A DNA stretch of 64,000 nt from Castor canadensis (Eukaryota > Chordata > Mammalia > Rodentia > Castoridae): assembly GCF_047511655.1 (NCBI RefSeq), contig NC_133389.1:147028473-147092472 (forward strand). The letters run 5' to 3'. Below are positions 35,053 to 46,650 of this stretch, piece after piece (position 1 is the stretch's first letter; every line of letters starts with the position of its first letter). The notes beneath the pieces are model-generated. The model searched no databases. It saw nothing but the letters and a program-made list of their open reading frames with translations, and had not been told where the DNA came from. Made by a program: the position numbers and the translations under genes.

Positions 35053-35337
35053 TATATTTTTAAATATATTACAATTTTCCTGCCCTTTTGAAGGAAATGT
35101 GCCAAGTATAAATAATTCATTGTTTTTCCAGTAGCTGTGATTTATGTACTATGCTGTGATTCCCTGATTCACTTAGGAACTTGTTGTCGTGGTTTTACCC
35201 TTAAACTGAATAGACTTAGACTACTATAGTTTTCTTGTTATCTTAAGTAACTTTTTCCCTATCTGAAGATTATTTTGTTTTTAATAGATAATTTTCACAA
35301 ACTTTATTCATTCATTATTCAAAAAAGTTAACGACTG

Positions 35338-35487
35338 AGCCAGATGTGGTGGTGCATGTCTGTAATCCCAGTACTCGGGAGGCAAAGGCAGGAGGATCAC
35401 AAGTTCAAGGTCAGCCTGGGTTACATAGCAAGTTGTAGGCCAGTCTATACTATGTAGTTAGACCCTGTCTCAAAACAAAAAAATTAA
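35338..35487 (+). mobile_element. B1 SINE with internal duplication
   Basis: 'gtggtggtgcatgtctgtaa', 'gcaggaggatcacaagttca', 'ggtcagcctgggttacatag', then a repeated 'aggccagtctatactatgta' segment and 'gaccctgtctcaaaacaaaa'. The duplicated part is a rodent B1 hallmark. Confidence 0.85.
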
Positions 35488-36566
35488 GTGTTACAGAGAC
35501 TACTACAAAAATATGGATGTAGTGTGAATAAATGTGGGATTCCATCGTAAAAGTATTATCACAGTTAATACTTCTGTGGGTATTTTGTTTCATTTTGTTG
35601 TTTTCTGTTTTGACTCTGATTCAATCTTTGCTGTTTGGTAACAAAAACATTTTTTTAATCTAAGAAAAAAAGTCAAACTGGAAAAAACTAATTTTTACCT
35701 AATAGTTTGAAGAGTCTCTTTAGAATTTCAACTTTTTTCATTAAAAAGTGCTCAGATGCCCACATTTTCTCCCCCTCCAAGCTAATGCTTAGGAGAAAAG
35801 GTGGCAGTGTTGGTGGCAGTGGTGGCTTATGTGATTACATGGCAGCAGCTGGGTTGCTAGGTCCAGATGACTGCATGGCATTCTCTGAGTGCATCCTGTC
35901 ATGGGGAGTGACCCTCTTGGCTTCCTGGACTGCAGAAAGTTGACTGGTCCCACTCAGAGTGTTCAGCTGGTGGCTGCTGCATGAAGCCTGTGACTACTGT
36001 GACTCATCATTTGAACTCTCAGCTTGCACTAGGTCCAGGTTTGCTCCCTGACTGAACTGGCCTCCTCGTGTTGCTATAAATGCTACAGTGTCCTCTCAAT
36101 TTCAGTCATATGCATCATCTATTTCACAACATAGGCTCAGTAAAGTTAATCTCAGGGTTTATCTCTGCCTAACCTCTGAATTTACTTTGGAGACAGCTGT
36201 CCTCAGGGTGGCACCAGCGCATGCTATGAGGTAATCCTTACTAACCTTTAAATAGCAATCAAAGCAAGAGTCCCTACTCTAACATATCCCCTCTTCCAGG
36301 CTTAAACCAAGAGAGGGAATATATTTTAAGGAACATATCTGTCCCGCTGTGGCCTCTCCTCTGCCTTTTCACCCATAACCCTCTAGAACGGTCAGAGAAG
36401 CCTTTGCTTTTACTTCCTCTTCCTATCTCCCTGGAACTTCCAGAGTCTTTGGGTTACCCAAATGCCTTTATAGCATGTGCTCCCCTTCCCAGCCCCAGCA
36501 TCACTGCTAAGCTTTAATGGGCATAAGGATGGAGATAGATGTCTTCTTACCAACAGGGGAACATTA
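35488..36566. other. No recognised feature
   Basis: About 1.1 kb without an identifiable repeat. The 78-codon + frame at 35707-35943 has no domain. Confidence 0.45.
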
Positions 36567-36680
36567 CCCTGCACAAACTATAATCCCAGCTACTTGGGAG
36601 GGAGGCTGCGGCAAAAGGATCTCAAGTTTGAGGCCAGCCTAAGCAAAGTTAGTGAGGTTCTATCTCAAAAACAAAGTATT
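36567..36680 (+). mobile_element. B1-like SINE fragment
   Basis: 'ctataatcccagctacttgg' to 'ggttctatctcaaaaacaaa'. The first bases of a usual B1 are missing. Confidence 0.75.
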
Positions 36681-37689
36681 GTTTTTTATTTGTTTCTGAT
36701 TTGTTGATGATTGTGTTTTTGAGAAGACTAGAGGTGATGGGATAGCTGTTTGCCAAAGACAACTTTCCCAGAAGCTGTATCATTACTGAAACTTGTGCCA
36801 AGAAGTTTGTGTTGTGCTTGAGTTCAAAGTCACATAGAGGTCATACAGCAATTAGTCTAAGAAGGCTTAAAGTGAAACAGAAGCACAGACAATGCATTTA
36901 ATTTCACAATGCGTTGTGAAATTAAAAGGCAAAGGTGAGGTCCTAGAAAAATAAAATAAAATACAAGAAGACGAATTTTGGTGCTCCTTTAAGTTTTGCT
37001 CTTTGCCCATATCTTGAGGGCAATGTTGCACCACATAAAACTTGTCCTCTGACACTAGTTTTCACTGTACACCAAGCCAACCATCCAGAGACCCATATTC
37101 CCCCTTCTTTGCCCTACTTTGACTCCTGGAGGCTTACCTGTTTAGACTGCACTACCTTGCCTCTGGACTGGAGGAGTTTGGAGGGGAGCGAGAGAGAAGA
37201 GCTAGAGGGCACAACATGTGCTTACACACACACACACACACACTCCTTAACTTGGTGATGTGGTTCTCACATTCCCCATACCAGGCAGTGCACCTTTCAC
37301 TGCTTCAGACCTCCCCTGGACATGCTTTCCCTGTCCCTTTGTGCTTCTGGATAACAGCAGCCTCCCACGGTTGTTGACTGCCTCAACATCCCTTGTTAGT
37401 TTTCTTTACCCTGCCCTAGCTTAGATGAATAGATTTCATCTAAGAATGCCCACAGCATTCTAGCTCAGCATGCCTTCTGTTTTCCACTGGGGTTCCTCAC
37501 TGGAATCTTTTCCAGAATAGTTACACTTTGAGAAATGATGGATTCGCTCATGGTTAGAAGTACATTTGGACTAGATAGTCTTTACAGTTCTGATCAATAA
37601 GCATTCAAGTCAACAGAGCTCAAATCAACTGCCATCAGGTCATTTCAGACCTAGCTTTGTTGAGAGTTTTTGTTTGTTCATTGTAGTGG
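36681..37689. other. Unassigned sequence with (CA)n tract
   Basis: About 1 kb without an identifiable gene. A (CA)n run of about 10 units lies at 37224-37243. A near-palindromic 'atttcacaatgcgttgtgaaat' type hairpin at 36900-36921 was seen, not further interpreted. Confidence 0.5.
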
Positions 37690-38012
37690 TACTTTTGTTT
37701 GTTTTTTGTTTTCTAGTGGTACTAGCCTGGATTTGAACTTGCTAGGCAGGGCACAAGTCATGCCCCCAGCCTTTTTTGATTTAGTTATTTTTCAGATAGG
37801 ATCTCACTTTTGCAGGGACTGGGCTAGACCATGATCCTCCTTCTTACCTCTTCTGAGTAGCTGGGACAACAGGCACATACCACCATACCCATCTTTCTCA
37901 TGTTGAGATGAGATCTCACCAGCTTTTTGCCTTGGCTGACCTCCAAACTCAATCCTCCCAATTGCCACCTTCTGAGAAGCTGGGATTACAGGTGTGAGCA
38001 AAGTACCAACTT
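37690..38012 (-). mobile_element. Composite SINE (ID + two B1-like units)
   Basis: Read on the minus strand it has two B1-like units (38010 to about 37905, and 37900 to 37795) followed by an ID part (to 37690; + strand 'gcctggatttgaacttgcta'). The + strand shows 'gctgggattacaggtgtgag' at the right end. Confidence 0.8.
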
Positions 38013-38036
38013 TATGTATGTATGTAAGTATGTATG

Positions 38037-38113
38037 TATTTAGGTGGTACTTGAGTTTGAACTCAGAACCTTGCATTTGTTAGGCAGGTGCTCTACCACA
38101 GGACCAGGCCCCC
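38037..38113 (-). mobile_element. ID-type SINE
   Basis: The + strand reads 'gagtttgaactcagaacctt' and 'ttaggcaggtgctctaccac', the reverse of an ID element. A TATG/TATGTAAG microsatellite (about 38012-38040) sits next to it. Confidence 0.85.
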
Positions 38114-38490
38114 AAACCTCATTGACAGTTTTTGACCTCTGTTTTGAAGGCTTAAAAACATCAGTTTTACTAAAGCACCTGGAGATGACAGAACCATAGA
38201 GAATCTTCTTGTTAAACACACTCACAAGATATTTGAGCTATACTTCAAGTTTCCACTTATTAACTTGTAGGTAGACGAGAATCTGTGGTATCAGAACTAG
38301 TAGGCCATCAGCTCAGGGTTCTGCCTTGCCATGGAAAATATCATCTAGAGTTTCAAAATACAGACCACATGTTTGTACCAGAGTAGCACAGGTAAAATGA
38401 TGTTCTAAAATGATGTTTTAAGGGATTTCTCCATAAATTTATGTTGGCATATGAATTGCTTTTATATACTTCAGGTATGTGCCAACATAA
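38114..38490. other. No recognised feature
   Basis: AT-rich sequence with no gene signal. Confidence 0.4.
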
Positions 38491-38865
38491 AACATAATTG
38501 AAAACATGGAATACTATACAGTAACGGGAGTAAATAATTTAGAACTAAATAACAATATGGCTGTACCTCATGAGCCTAATGTAGCATGAAAGAAGATAGA
38601 TACCTATATTGCCTGATTCCATTTATGTAAGTACAAAACAAGTAAAACCTATCAATGCCATTTGGAAGTCAGAATAGTGTTTACTTTGGGTAGGGATTAG
38701 GGCAGAGCTATGGAGGATGACCGGCGGGAGGATTCTGGGAAGCTGGTGATGCTTTTACCTATACAGGTGGATCCATTTGTGGAAATGTATTGAGCTGTAC
38801 ATTGCTAAGAGGTTTGTTTTTGTGTTTACATTACACTTCGATAAAACATTTAAAAAATTACCAGT
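38491..38865 (+). mobile_element. Ancient L1 3' remnant
   Basis: 'catggaatactatacagtaa', 'attccatttatgtaagtaca', 'ctggtgatgcttttacctat', 'gtattgagctgtacattgc' and 'tacacttcgataaaacattt' follow the order of old L1M 3' ends. Confidence 0.65.
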
Positions 38866-39310
38866 ACACTTTTAGGACCAGAGCTTGCCCTCTTTTGGAC
38901 AAAGTTTTCACCTACTAACCAATTAACACCCACCTTTGCTTCTCAAATTAGGCACTAGTTGACAGTGCTAAAATCTTCTATCATGACATTGTCTCAACTA
39001 TTTTTACATAAGCATCTTATACTTGTTGGCTGTCTTCCAGATGAAACATTACACTCTTCCAAATGATGACATTCTGGTCCCATTTAAAAAATGCTTAGAA
39101 ATCATTTCTTAGGTGTTCCATTGATGTCTTAAAAAAATACAGGCTGAAATATGAATGGCTATTTTTTCCATTGATGTCTTTTTATCCCATTATTTATATG
39201 GGATAAAATTTATTTATAGGCCTTCTTGATATGTCAGAGTGGTGATTTGTAACCAGGAATGTGCTTTGGAATCTGATCCCACACTTTCTGAGTCAAAGCC
39301 TCTATACTCA
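38866..39310. other. No recognised feature
   Basis: AT-rich sequence with a small hairpin (tttatccca / tgggataaa) at 39181-39207 and no gene. Confidence 0.4.
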
Positions 39311-39490
39311 GAGACTCTGCTAGGGTCTGAATGTTTGTACCCCCCTCCAACTCATATTCTGAGACCTAATCCACAATTTGATGGTGTCATAATGGAGGTA
39401 GGCATATGAGAGATGATCAGGTCACAAGGGCAGAGATGGTAAAAATGCGATAGAGTCCTCCTAATTAAAAACTACTCTTGTGGTTAGTGT
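39311..39490 (+). mobile_element. Possible MaLR/MLT-type LTR fragment
   Basis: 'tagggtctgaatgtttgtac', 'ttgatggtgtcataatggag' and 'gatgatcaggtcacaagggc' resemble the left half of a MaLR-type LTR. The right half is absent. Confidence 0.4.
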
Positions 39491-39571
39491 CCTTGAACTT
39501 AAACATGGTTAAATGGTAAATTCTATTCTCTCCCCTTCCCACTCTGTCCCTTGAAGTGGTTGTTTGCCTGC

Positions 39572-39903
39572 TTGCTTGCAGTACTGGGGGATTTGAACTC
39601 AGAGCTTTGCGTTTGCCTGGCAAGCACTATATCACACGAGCCACAACCCAGAACTTTTGCTTTTAGTTTGCTTTTCTGATGGTGTGTTAGACTTTTTGCC
39701 AGTGCCAGCCTTGGACTGTGAACCTCAAATATTCCCTCCTGGGTAGCTGCGATTATAGGTATGCACCACCATACCTGGCTTGTTTCTTGATATAGAATCT
39801 CACTAACTTGTTGCTGAGGCAGGGGGCGGGGCTCAAATCTTGATCCTCCTATCTCCACTTCGCAAATAGCTGTAATCCTAGCTATTTGCTACCATGCCTG
39901 ACC
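39572..39903 (-). mobile_element. Composite SINE (ID + two B1-like units)
   Basis: Minus-strand order is B1-like (39900-39800), B1-like (39790-39690), ID (39660-39574). The + strand has 'gatttgaactcagagctttg' and 'ctggcaagcactatatcaca' for the ID part. A 111-codon minus-strand frame crosses it and is chance. Confidence 0.8.
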
Positions 39904-40977
39904 TCCCCCTGATGTCTGTATTTTATTTTTATATAAAATAAGCTAAAGGTTCACGCTGTTGGGCAAAGATCATACAGTTGAATACAAGGCCACCTAAGAA
40001 ACTTGGTGTCATCAGACCCCAAGTTGTAGGCCAGCATTCCCTTGGCCTCATGTGTATAGATAGATCTCATTGAGCTACTGTGATTCTTGTTTATTTAGTC
40101 TGGAGATTGACTGTAAAACCAAGCATCACGTGTCAGCCTACCGGCAACACATGGATCCTCAGCTTGATTAAAAGCAGCCTCTTATCTCTGTGAACTCCTT
40201 AGGAAGCTAAACCCTACCTGGCAACAGTTGCCATGCCAGAGTGACTTTGTTTAAACAGCATTCAAAAACGTCATTAATGAGCATTAAGAAACCCTGAAAT
40301 AAAAATACTTTCATTCCATCTTGCCTTGATTCTTCTAAAAGAACTTATTTTTAACTCAACATTATCATATAATTGTTTTCTAATACTGATTATAGCTTAT
40401 TATTTTAGGCATTTCATTGTTTTGTTTTAGCTTGTTTATAACAAGATTTATCTCACCACTCAGCTGTCTGAAAAAAATACAGGAAAACCTTCTTGGCCTT
40501 CCCCTTTTAGGGAAGAATTATAGCTTCATTGAGGGATACTCAACATACAAAATTTTCCAAAATGCTTAGCATGGGTTAACATAAGCAAATTACACTATGG
40601 TTAAAATTGTCCAAATATCCCCTGTGTAACCATTGTTTTCACAACAATCACTTTGAGTGATAAATTTTCTAATACAACTCAAATCTCTCTAATACACTCT
40701 CTGAAATATTTGCAAATACATTTTCCCTTTTGTTAACTAAACTGTGGCAGATATAAGGTGTTATTATATCCTTCTGCCACTCCACTACCAAGAAAAAAAA
40801 ACACCTTCTATGACAACTGAAGAAATGTAAATGTGGGAACTTTTCAGCTATGCTTCCAAATTAAAGTGCATTTATTTGAGGCAATTCTCTTCTTAGATGA
40901 GCCACATTTCTATGATGGGAAGAGTGCTTCAAGAGTATTTTTCTCCAAAATTGAAGTGAGGATCTTGAAGCGATATT
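39904..40977. other. No recognised gene
   Basis: About 1.1 kb AT-rich, no identifiable repeat. The 61-codon frame at 40833-41018 runs into the L1 remnant. Confidence 0.45.
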
Positions 40978-41440
40978 GGAATTCTATTCACAATATCTTT
41001 GATGTAGAAACAGTGTAAATGTCCATTGATAAAATAAGAATATGGAATCTTATTCAGCCTTTAAAAAGGAAGAGAATTCATCAGTAGGAAACAATATGGA
41101 TGAACCTTGGGAACATTATGCTAGGTGAAGCAATCCAATCACAGAAGGACAAATGCTGCATGATTGCACTTACATGCATATATAAAATAGTCAAACTCAA
41201 AGCAAAAAATACAATAGTGGCTGTCAGGAGCTGAGGGGGAGGAAGAAGTTGGCAATCAATGGTTATAAAATTTCAATATGAGTAAGTTCTAGATATCTGC
41301 TATGCAACATTGTGGCTATATATAGCAATAATGTATTCTGTGTGCATTTAAAAGTCTGTTAAGGGGAGAGAACTCATTTCAGGTGCTTTTACAATAACAT
41401 AAAAATGTTTGCATATGACAAAACAATGTGAACGCTAAAA
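40978..41440 (+). mobile_element. Ancient L1 3' remnant
   Basis: 'ttctattcacaatatctttg', 'atgtccattgataaaataag', 'gaaacaatatggatgaacct' and 'ggtgaagcaatccaatcaca' give the eroded ORF2 end. A 3' UTR follows to about 41440. Confidence 0.7.
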
Positions 41441-41694
41441 ATAAAAAAAGTATCCTTTTAAGTTTTAAATTTTTATTATAGTATATTCTTATAACTGTTC
41501 TATTTTATCAATGTTGTTAACCTCCTACTGTGCCTGATGTATAGACAAACTTTATCATAGGTATGTAAAGAAAAAAAGAAAAGAATGTCCCCAACCAACC
41601 ATAAGTCTGAAGAATGTACAACACTGGACAATTTTTACTTCTTACTCCAGAAGAAACTGACAGAGTATATTTCCTTGATCAGAGAAAACTCACT

Positions 41695-42440
41695 TCCCAT
41701 CTCTGCTGTAACAAATTGTCACAGCTTTAGTGGCTTTAAAAAACATAAAAAGTATTATCTTACAGTTCTAGAAGTCCAAAGTCCAAAGTCAGTTTCAGTG
41801 GACCAGTCAGGGAGTCAACAGGCCTGCCTTCTGTAGGCTTTAGAATTGATTTTATCTTTTCCAGCTTCTAGAGGTCACCTGCATTCCATGGCTTGTGATT
41901 CCTTCCTCCATCTTCAAATCTCATCACTCCAACCTCTGTAGCAGCATCTTCTGCTGCTACTTTTAACTTTCTTGTGTCTCTTATAAGGACCTTCAGGATT
42001 ACATTGGGTCCACCTGCTCAATTTGGGATAATCTCCCTACCTCAAGATTCTTAAATAATCACAATAGCAAAATCCCTTGGTTTTTGTTTGTTTGGTTAGT
42101 TGGCTTTTTTATTTTTGTTTTTGCTTCTTTTAGTATTACTGGGGTTTGAACTCAGTGCCTTTCACTAACTAAGTAGGCATTCTACCATGAGCCAAGTCAC
42201 TAGCCCTTTATTGCTTTAGTTATTTTTCAAATAGAGTCTCGCGTTTTTGTCCTGGAATGGCATCAGGTCATGATATTGCTTGCTCTGGCCTCCTGTGTGC
42301 TGGGATTACAATTATAGGTCACCGTGCTTAGTGGCAAAATCCCTTTTCCCAGGTGGTTTAGCACATTCTCAGGATTCAGGGATTAGGGTGGCCCTTTGTC
42401 TTTTGTGTATTTCAGGTAGCTATATCTCCAGCTAAAATAC
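41695..42440 (-). mobile_element. MLT1-like LTR, split by a SINE
   Basis: On the minus strand this is a MaLR-type LTR. On the + strand one sees 'cttccagcttctagaggtca'-type phrases: 'ttttccagcttctagaggtc', 'ctgcattccatggcttgtga', 'ataaggaccttcaggattac', 'ttgggataatctccctacct' and 'caggattcagggattaggg' (after the SINE). There is no internal sequence. Confidence 0.65.
42079..42333 (-). mobile_element. Dimeric SINE with exact target-site duplication
   Basis: Reverse-strand SINE (T-rich left edge; ID part with 'ggggtttgaactcagtgcct'; B1-like part with 'gctgggattacaattatagg'). It is flanked by gcaaaatccctt at 42067-42078 and 42334-42345, so it is inserted in the MLT1-like LTR. Confidence 0.9.
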
Positions 42441-42928
42441 TAGATTTACAAGTACTCATCCAGATACATTTATAATAGTATATTTTACCCAATGATCTGT
42501 GAGTAGGGATTCTCCTGAGAAGGATGGTTACAAGATGTGGATTTAGCTGTAAAATACATCTTTTTGTTTTCTCCTTTTCTTCCTCTTATGCTGGAGTTCA
42601 ACTACATCAGACACTGAGGTTGACACTAGGAGTGTAATCCATGTCTAGAAGAGGAATCAAAAAGTTGCTTTTGCAGGACCACTGAACCAGCCTGAACTGC
42701 CAAACTCTGGACAGAACATGACAGAACAAACTTTTAGGGACATAAGCCACTGTTTGTGTCTATGTTACTATTAGCCAAACACAATTCTTACCTAACTCCC
42801 CTTGACAGCCTTATTTGGTAAATCTCCTATGTCAGTTGGTCTGAGGGTATTGGTTGAGAGTTACTTTGCACTATGGACCTCTGTATTATTTGGACTACCA
42901 AGCTTAATTTAGCAAAAGAGAAAAAAGT
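42441..42928. other. No recognised feature
   Basis: No repeat or gene identified. Confidence 0.4.
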
Positions 42929-42929
42929 G

Positions 42930-43040
42930 GGGCTGTAGGCATGGCTAAAGCGGTAGAATGTCTGTCTAGCAAGCACAAAGCCCTGAGTTCAAACCCCAGT
43001 ACCACCAGAGAGAGAGGGGAAGGGAGGAAGGGAAGGAGGG
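42930..43040 (+). mobile_element. ID-type SINE with purine-rich tail
   Basis: 'gtaggcatggctaaagcggt', 'gagttcaaaccccagtacca', then a GA/GGAA-rich tail replacing the usual A-run. Confidence 0.85.
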
Positions 43041-43324
43041 AGACAGGAGGAAAAGGAGAGAGAGACAGAGAATGCATGTGTAGGCCTCTATAACTGAAAA
43101 CTTCAGTTAGGACTGGCTCCAGGCACACCCTGACTTTAGGCCAAACTAGAGTACTAGGACCCAGCCCGATTCTGCCTCCTGTGCTTCACCATTGGACTGG
43201 CTCCTCTTGTGGAAGCAGGATGCCACAACAATCCCATCTTCCTCAAATCCTTATTTCCTTTAGGTGAGAGGAAGAGGGAAAACCTCTTTTCCTGAAGCAC
43301 CAACAAGGTCTTCTTGAGTTGCTT

Positions 43325-43800
43325 GGATTTTGTTTTAGTGTGTGCATGTTATGGTCCAAAGGGTCATGTGTTGAAGGCTTGGTCCACAGTCAGTGGCATT
43401 AGAGAGATGACTGGACCACAAAAGTACTGACTTCATCCATGATGAGCTCATATTTACTATGGTTTCCATATGAAGCGTCCCCCAAAAGGGTCATGTTTTG
43501 AAGGCTTGGTCCCCAGATGATGGAGCCAATCATTGAGGGTTGATTGGATCATGAAGGCTCTGATCTAATCAATGGGTTAATCCATTGTATTTTTAGGAGG
43601 TGGTGAGAATGTTAGCAGGCAGGGTCTAGTTGGAGGAAGTAGGTCACTTGGGATGTACCCTGGAAGGGTATATCTTGTCCCAGACACCTTCATTATCTCT
43701 CTCTCTCTGCCTTCTGTATGCAATGAAGTGAGACAAGTTTTTCCACTGCATGCTCCCTGCCATAATGTTCTACCCCAGCACGCACAGTCCCAGAAAAATG
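43325..43800 (+). mobile_element. Two partial MT-type MaLR LTRs in tandem
   Basis: The phrase 'gggtcatgt(g/t)ttgaaggc' occurs at 43362 and again at 43489. The first unit stops after about 100 bp. The second continues with 'aggaggtggtgagaatgtta', 'ctagttggaggaagtaggtc', 'ctggaagggtatatcttgtc' and 'atgctccctgccataatgtt', matching rodent MT/MST-related LTRs. Confidence 0.65.
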
Positions 43801-43814
43801 ACCATTTAGAATGG

Positions 43815-43912
43815 CCATTGCTTAAATTCTATCTCAAAAAAAATCACAAAAAATAGTTTGTAAAGTGGCTCGAGATGTAGGCCCTGAGTTCAAATCCCAG
43901 TACTGAAAAAAA
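43815..43912 (+). mobile_element. 3' end of a dimeric SINE
   Basis: 'attctatctcaaaaaaaatc' linker, then 'gtggctcgagatgtaggccc', 'gagttcaaatcccagtactg' and an A tail. The B1-like part is missing. Confidence 0.75.
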
Positions 43913-45735
43913 AGTACCTAAATTTGAAAATTTAGAAGAAGTCTAGACATTTGAAGGTGTCAGCACACCAGAATCTTAAGAGACTTCTCCAGGAAACCAG
44001 AAATCAAATTTGAGCTTATCTTTGTTGTTATATGCTTAGATACAGTTTTTTTTTTTTGTGCAATCAGTCTAGACCTTAAATTTAAGATTCTGTTTTCTCT
44101 TTCTCAGTCATATACACCAAATTCACACTCATTTATATATCTAACCTATTATTCAGGGTAGGTTCTTATTCAATAGAGTACGTTTTACCTCATTTCTTAA
44201 TTTTTCAAAAGTATGGAAAACAGCCATCCCATGTGTCCATGACTGAGATTGAAGGAGCATTAGCGACTTGCCATAATTACTTTAGTTCTTGTTTTCCTGA
44301 AAGAAAAAATTTCCAGCACAAGTTAAAGACCTAGATTTGTTTTCTTTATTCTTGACTAACTGCACACTGAAGCTAGGTAGGAATGTATCCTTTCCCAAAC
44401 ACTCCCTAGTCCCAGGGTTAAAGATCCAATATCAAAAAGCAGACAGAACTTTTTCTATCCTTTGTATTTTCTTTTATATTTACAGAGTTGGGGTGGTTAC
44501 GGACCTGCACAAAAGCAAGATCAACAAACAATCCTGGTATATTCACCTGCATCCCTTCCCTTGCAAAAATCCCATTAAAAGTTCACAATCAGGACAGGCG
44601 GGAAGGATGATTACCAAGAGTTGTTGACCCACTACCTTTCAAGCTCACTTTTTATTAATGAAGTTGTACTTCTCCCATCATTCTGACTCCTGAGTCATTG
44701 ATTTTATTGGACCATAGCAGAATCGGTCCTTTTCTTGGTTATAAGTTCTGATTCCTGCTTTACTCTTTTCCTGTCTTTCTCAGAAAGAGCCACTACCCTG
44801 AGGTTGGTGCATATCATTCCCATTTTTTATGGGTTTTGCTGTTGTGATTTTGTTTTGTTCACATTTCCATGTGTATATATTCAGATACAAGATATACTAT
44901 GGTTCAACCAATTAGAGTCCCAGCAAGAAACTGATAGTTCACTCAAAGATAAGTCAGAAAGAGGGTCATGAGAGGGATAATGAGGGGACTTATTCCAGAG
45001 GTATGAGCAGTTTCAAAGAACAATAAGCAATGGAAAACGTCCAGAAAAAAAATTAGGAAGCCTTTCCACTTCTTAACTTGAAGAATCAAGGGGAAGGAGT
45101 AATGTTTCCAAGCCTGGTATGGTGTGGTGGCTATGGGACAGGGGTCTGACAGTTAGACCTTCCAGAGAGGAATCAGAGGTCCCAGTTGCCCAAACCAAGG
45201 CAATGGGAAAACAAATAACGAGCTCTCTTTCATCCCTTCTCTGGTCTCCTGTCTGTGCCTTCCATTGGCCAAAACCAACAGGAAGCCAAAAGAGCCTACA
45301 ATGCTGTCCATGAAGGTCAGTCTCTTGTAGCACAGATAAGAAAGGGAGAGGTAGAAAATGGATAGGGAAGGCAAACAAAAAATAACCAATGCAATTGTTG
45401 TAAACCATTACAAAAAAGGAATAGATGTGGAGAAAAATAAGAGTATCTTGTTTTCTTATGAAAATGAAAATAAGTGGTTGTGGAATGCTTTAGTTGTCCT
45501 CAAGTTTAGAGAGGATATTGAGTCAACTCCATCTTCTCAGATATCTATATTCCTCTCCCTCAGCACACTCTCCCTGGCACTCTCAGATATTTCCACCATT
45601 TTAGCTATCACTTTTAAATCTACATGTGGATTCTGAATTTACAACTAAGTCTCTAGATTTTTCTGGTCCAGACCAAAACTAAAAGAAATGATAGAACTCT
45701 GTTAGTAAAGAATTGTTTTACCATCACACCTGCAT
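43913..45735. other. No recognised gene
   Basis: About 1.8 kb with no identifiable repeat. Overlapping frames at 45073-45636 (64-111 codons on both strands) contradict each other and have no domain. Confidence 0.45.
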
Positions 45736-45832
45736 ATTACAAGGAAAATGACTCAGGTTGTGACTTTGCCTAGTCATAAAGCTAGAAATGAAGCTAGAGC
45801 CTTACTTCTTCCTAAGTCCAGTTCTACTCCCC
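45736..45832 (+). mobile_element. MIR remnant
   Basis: 'aaaatgactcaggttgtgac', 'ttgcctagtcataaagctag' and 'cctaagtccagttctactcc' match the MIR core and right part. Confidence 0.5.
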
Positions 45833-45984
45833 ACTAACTTTCGAACTGGAACCTTGAGAACAAGGGTCAAAGAAGGGTTGTGGATATTATTTTAAAAAAT
45901 TGTGTGTGTTCCTTCCTACTTACTTCCCTTTCCCCAACTAATGGCTGTCTGAGAATATTTACAACAGAGGGCCAAAGCCACAGG

Positions 45985-46650
45985 AATAGCAGTACCTCTT
46001 TATCTGAGGGACACATTCCAAGACCTTCAGTAGATGCCTCAAACTGTGGATTGTACTGAACCTTTTTCTACACTACTTATTTTTTTGCTATGCATACCTA
46101 TGATAAAATTTAAGTTATAAATTAGGCAAGAGATTAATAAGAATAAAAATGAAATAGGGCAATTAAGATAACATACTGTAATATGTGAATGCTATCTCTC
46201 TCATTCTCTCAAAATATTATACTTTCATCTTTTCACTTAAAGGAAACACTGAATGACATATCCAAATTGGCAACATTACTACTCTTGTTCTTTGGGCCCA
46301 TTATTAGATAACACAAGGGTTATATGAGCACAAGCCCTGTGATAACAAGACTCTCAATTCAATAATGGCAGGTGGCACATACACATGCAGCACAGATATG
46401 CTGGGCAAAGGGATAATTCACATCCAGGCAGGGTGGAGTAGGATTACCCAAGCTTTTATTTTATTTATATTATATTATTTAAAATATGGAATGCTTCACA
46501 AATTTGCGTGTGCATGGGAGCCATTCTAATCTTCTCTGTATCATTCCAATTTTAGTGTATGTGCTGCCCAAGTGAACAGTGAAGATTTTATAAACCCACA
46601 AGAAAAAAAACTACAGATAAAGCAGGGGGGGGGGAGGGAGCTATAGTATT
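45985..46650 (+). mobile_element. Tigger-like DNA transposon, host of a U6 pseudogene
   Basis: The left part has 'gacacattccaagaccttca', 'gatgcctcaaactgtggatt', 'acctatgataaaatttaagt' and 'gcccattattagataacaca', in the order of a mammalian Tigger element. Its right end ('aactacagataaagcagggg...agctatagta') appears after the U6 insertion at 46482-46580. No transposase frame remains. Confidence 0.65.
46482..46580 (-). pseudogene. U6 snRNA pseudogene
   Basis: On the minus strand it reads from a U6-like 5' end (+ strand 'atgtgctgccca', reversed) through the segment equal to '...acagagaagatta...' to the U6 3' end ending in atatttta. Most of the U6 sequence is recognisable, with several substitutions and a deletion of about 8-9 nt in the stretch before the 3' stem (+ strand 'gcgtgtgcatgggagcc'). 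No functional promoter elements were checked. It is likely an L1-mobilised retrocopy. Confidence 0.85.

Larger units (their letters stand above)
29013..35061 (-). mobile_element. L1 copy 2, near-intact, with spliced 5' UTR
   Basis: A LINE-1 running right to left: 5' end at about 35050 (minus-strand gaattccaagatggcggc), short 5' UTR, intact ORF1, ORF2 with one nonsense codon, 3' UTR with a C-rich (minus-strand G-rich) tract at 29075-29135, and T-rich reversed poly-A at about 29021-29040. A possible 9-bp duplication tatattttt occurs at 29013-29021 and 35053-35061, but the T-run makes it ambiguous. High identity to the non-converted parts of copy 3 shows both are young. Relative to copy 3, 985 nt of 5' UTR are missing at a GT-AG junction. 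Confidence 0.95.

Noticed and set aside
39181-39207. Hairpin tttatccca / tgggataaa
   Set aside because: Only 9-bp stems in AT-rich sequence; expected by chance at this length.
39523-39858. 111-codon minus-strand frame
   Set aside because: Lies in a composite SINE; not conserved coding.
45073-45408. 111-codon minus-strand frame
   Set aside because: Competing frames on both strands at the same place, no domain.
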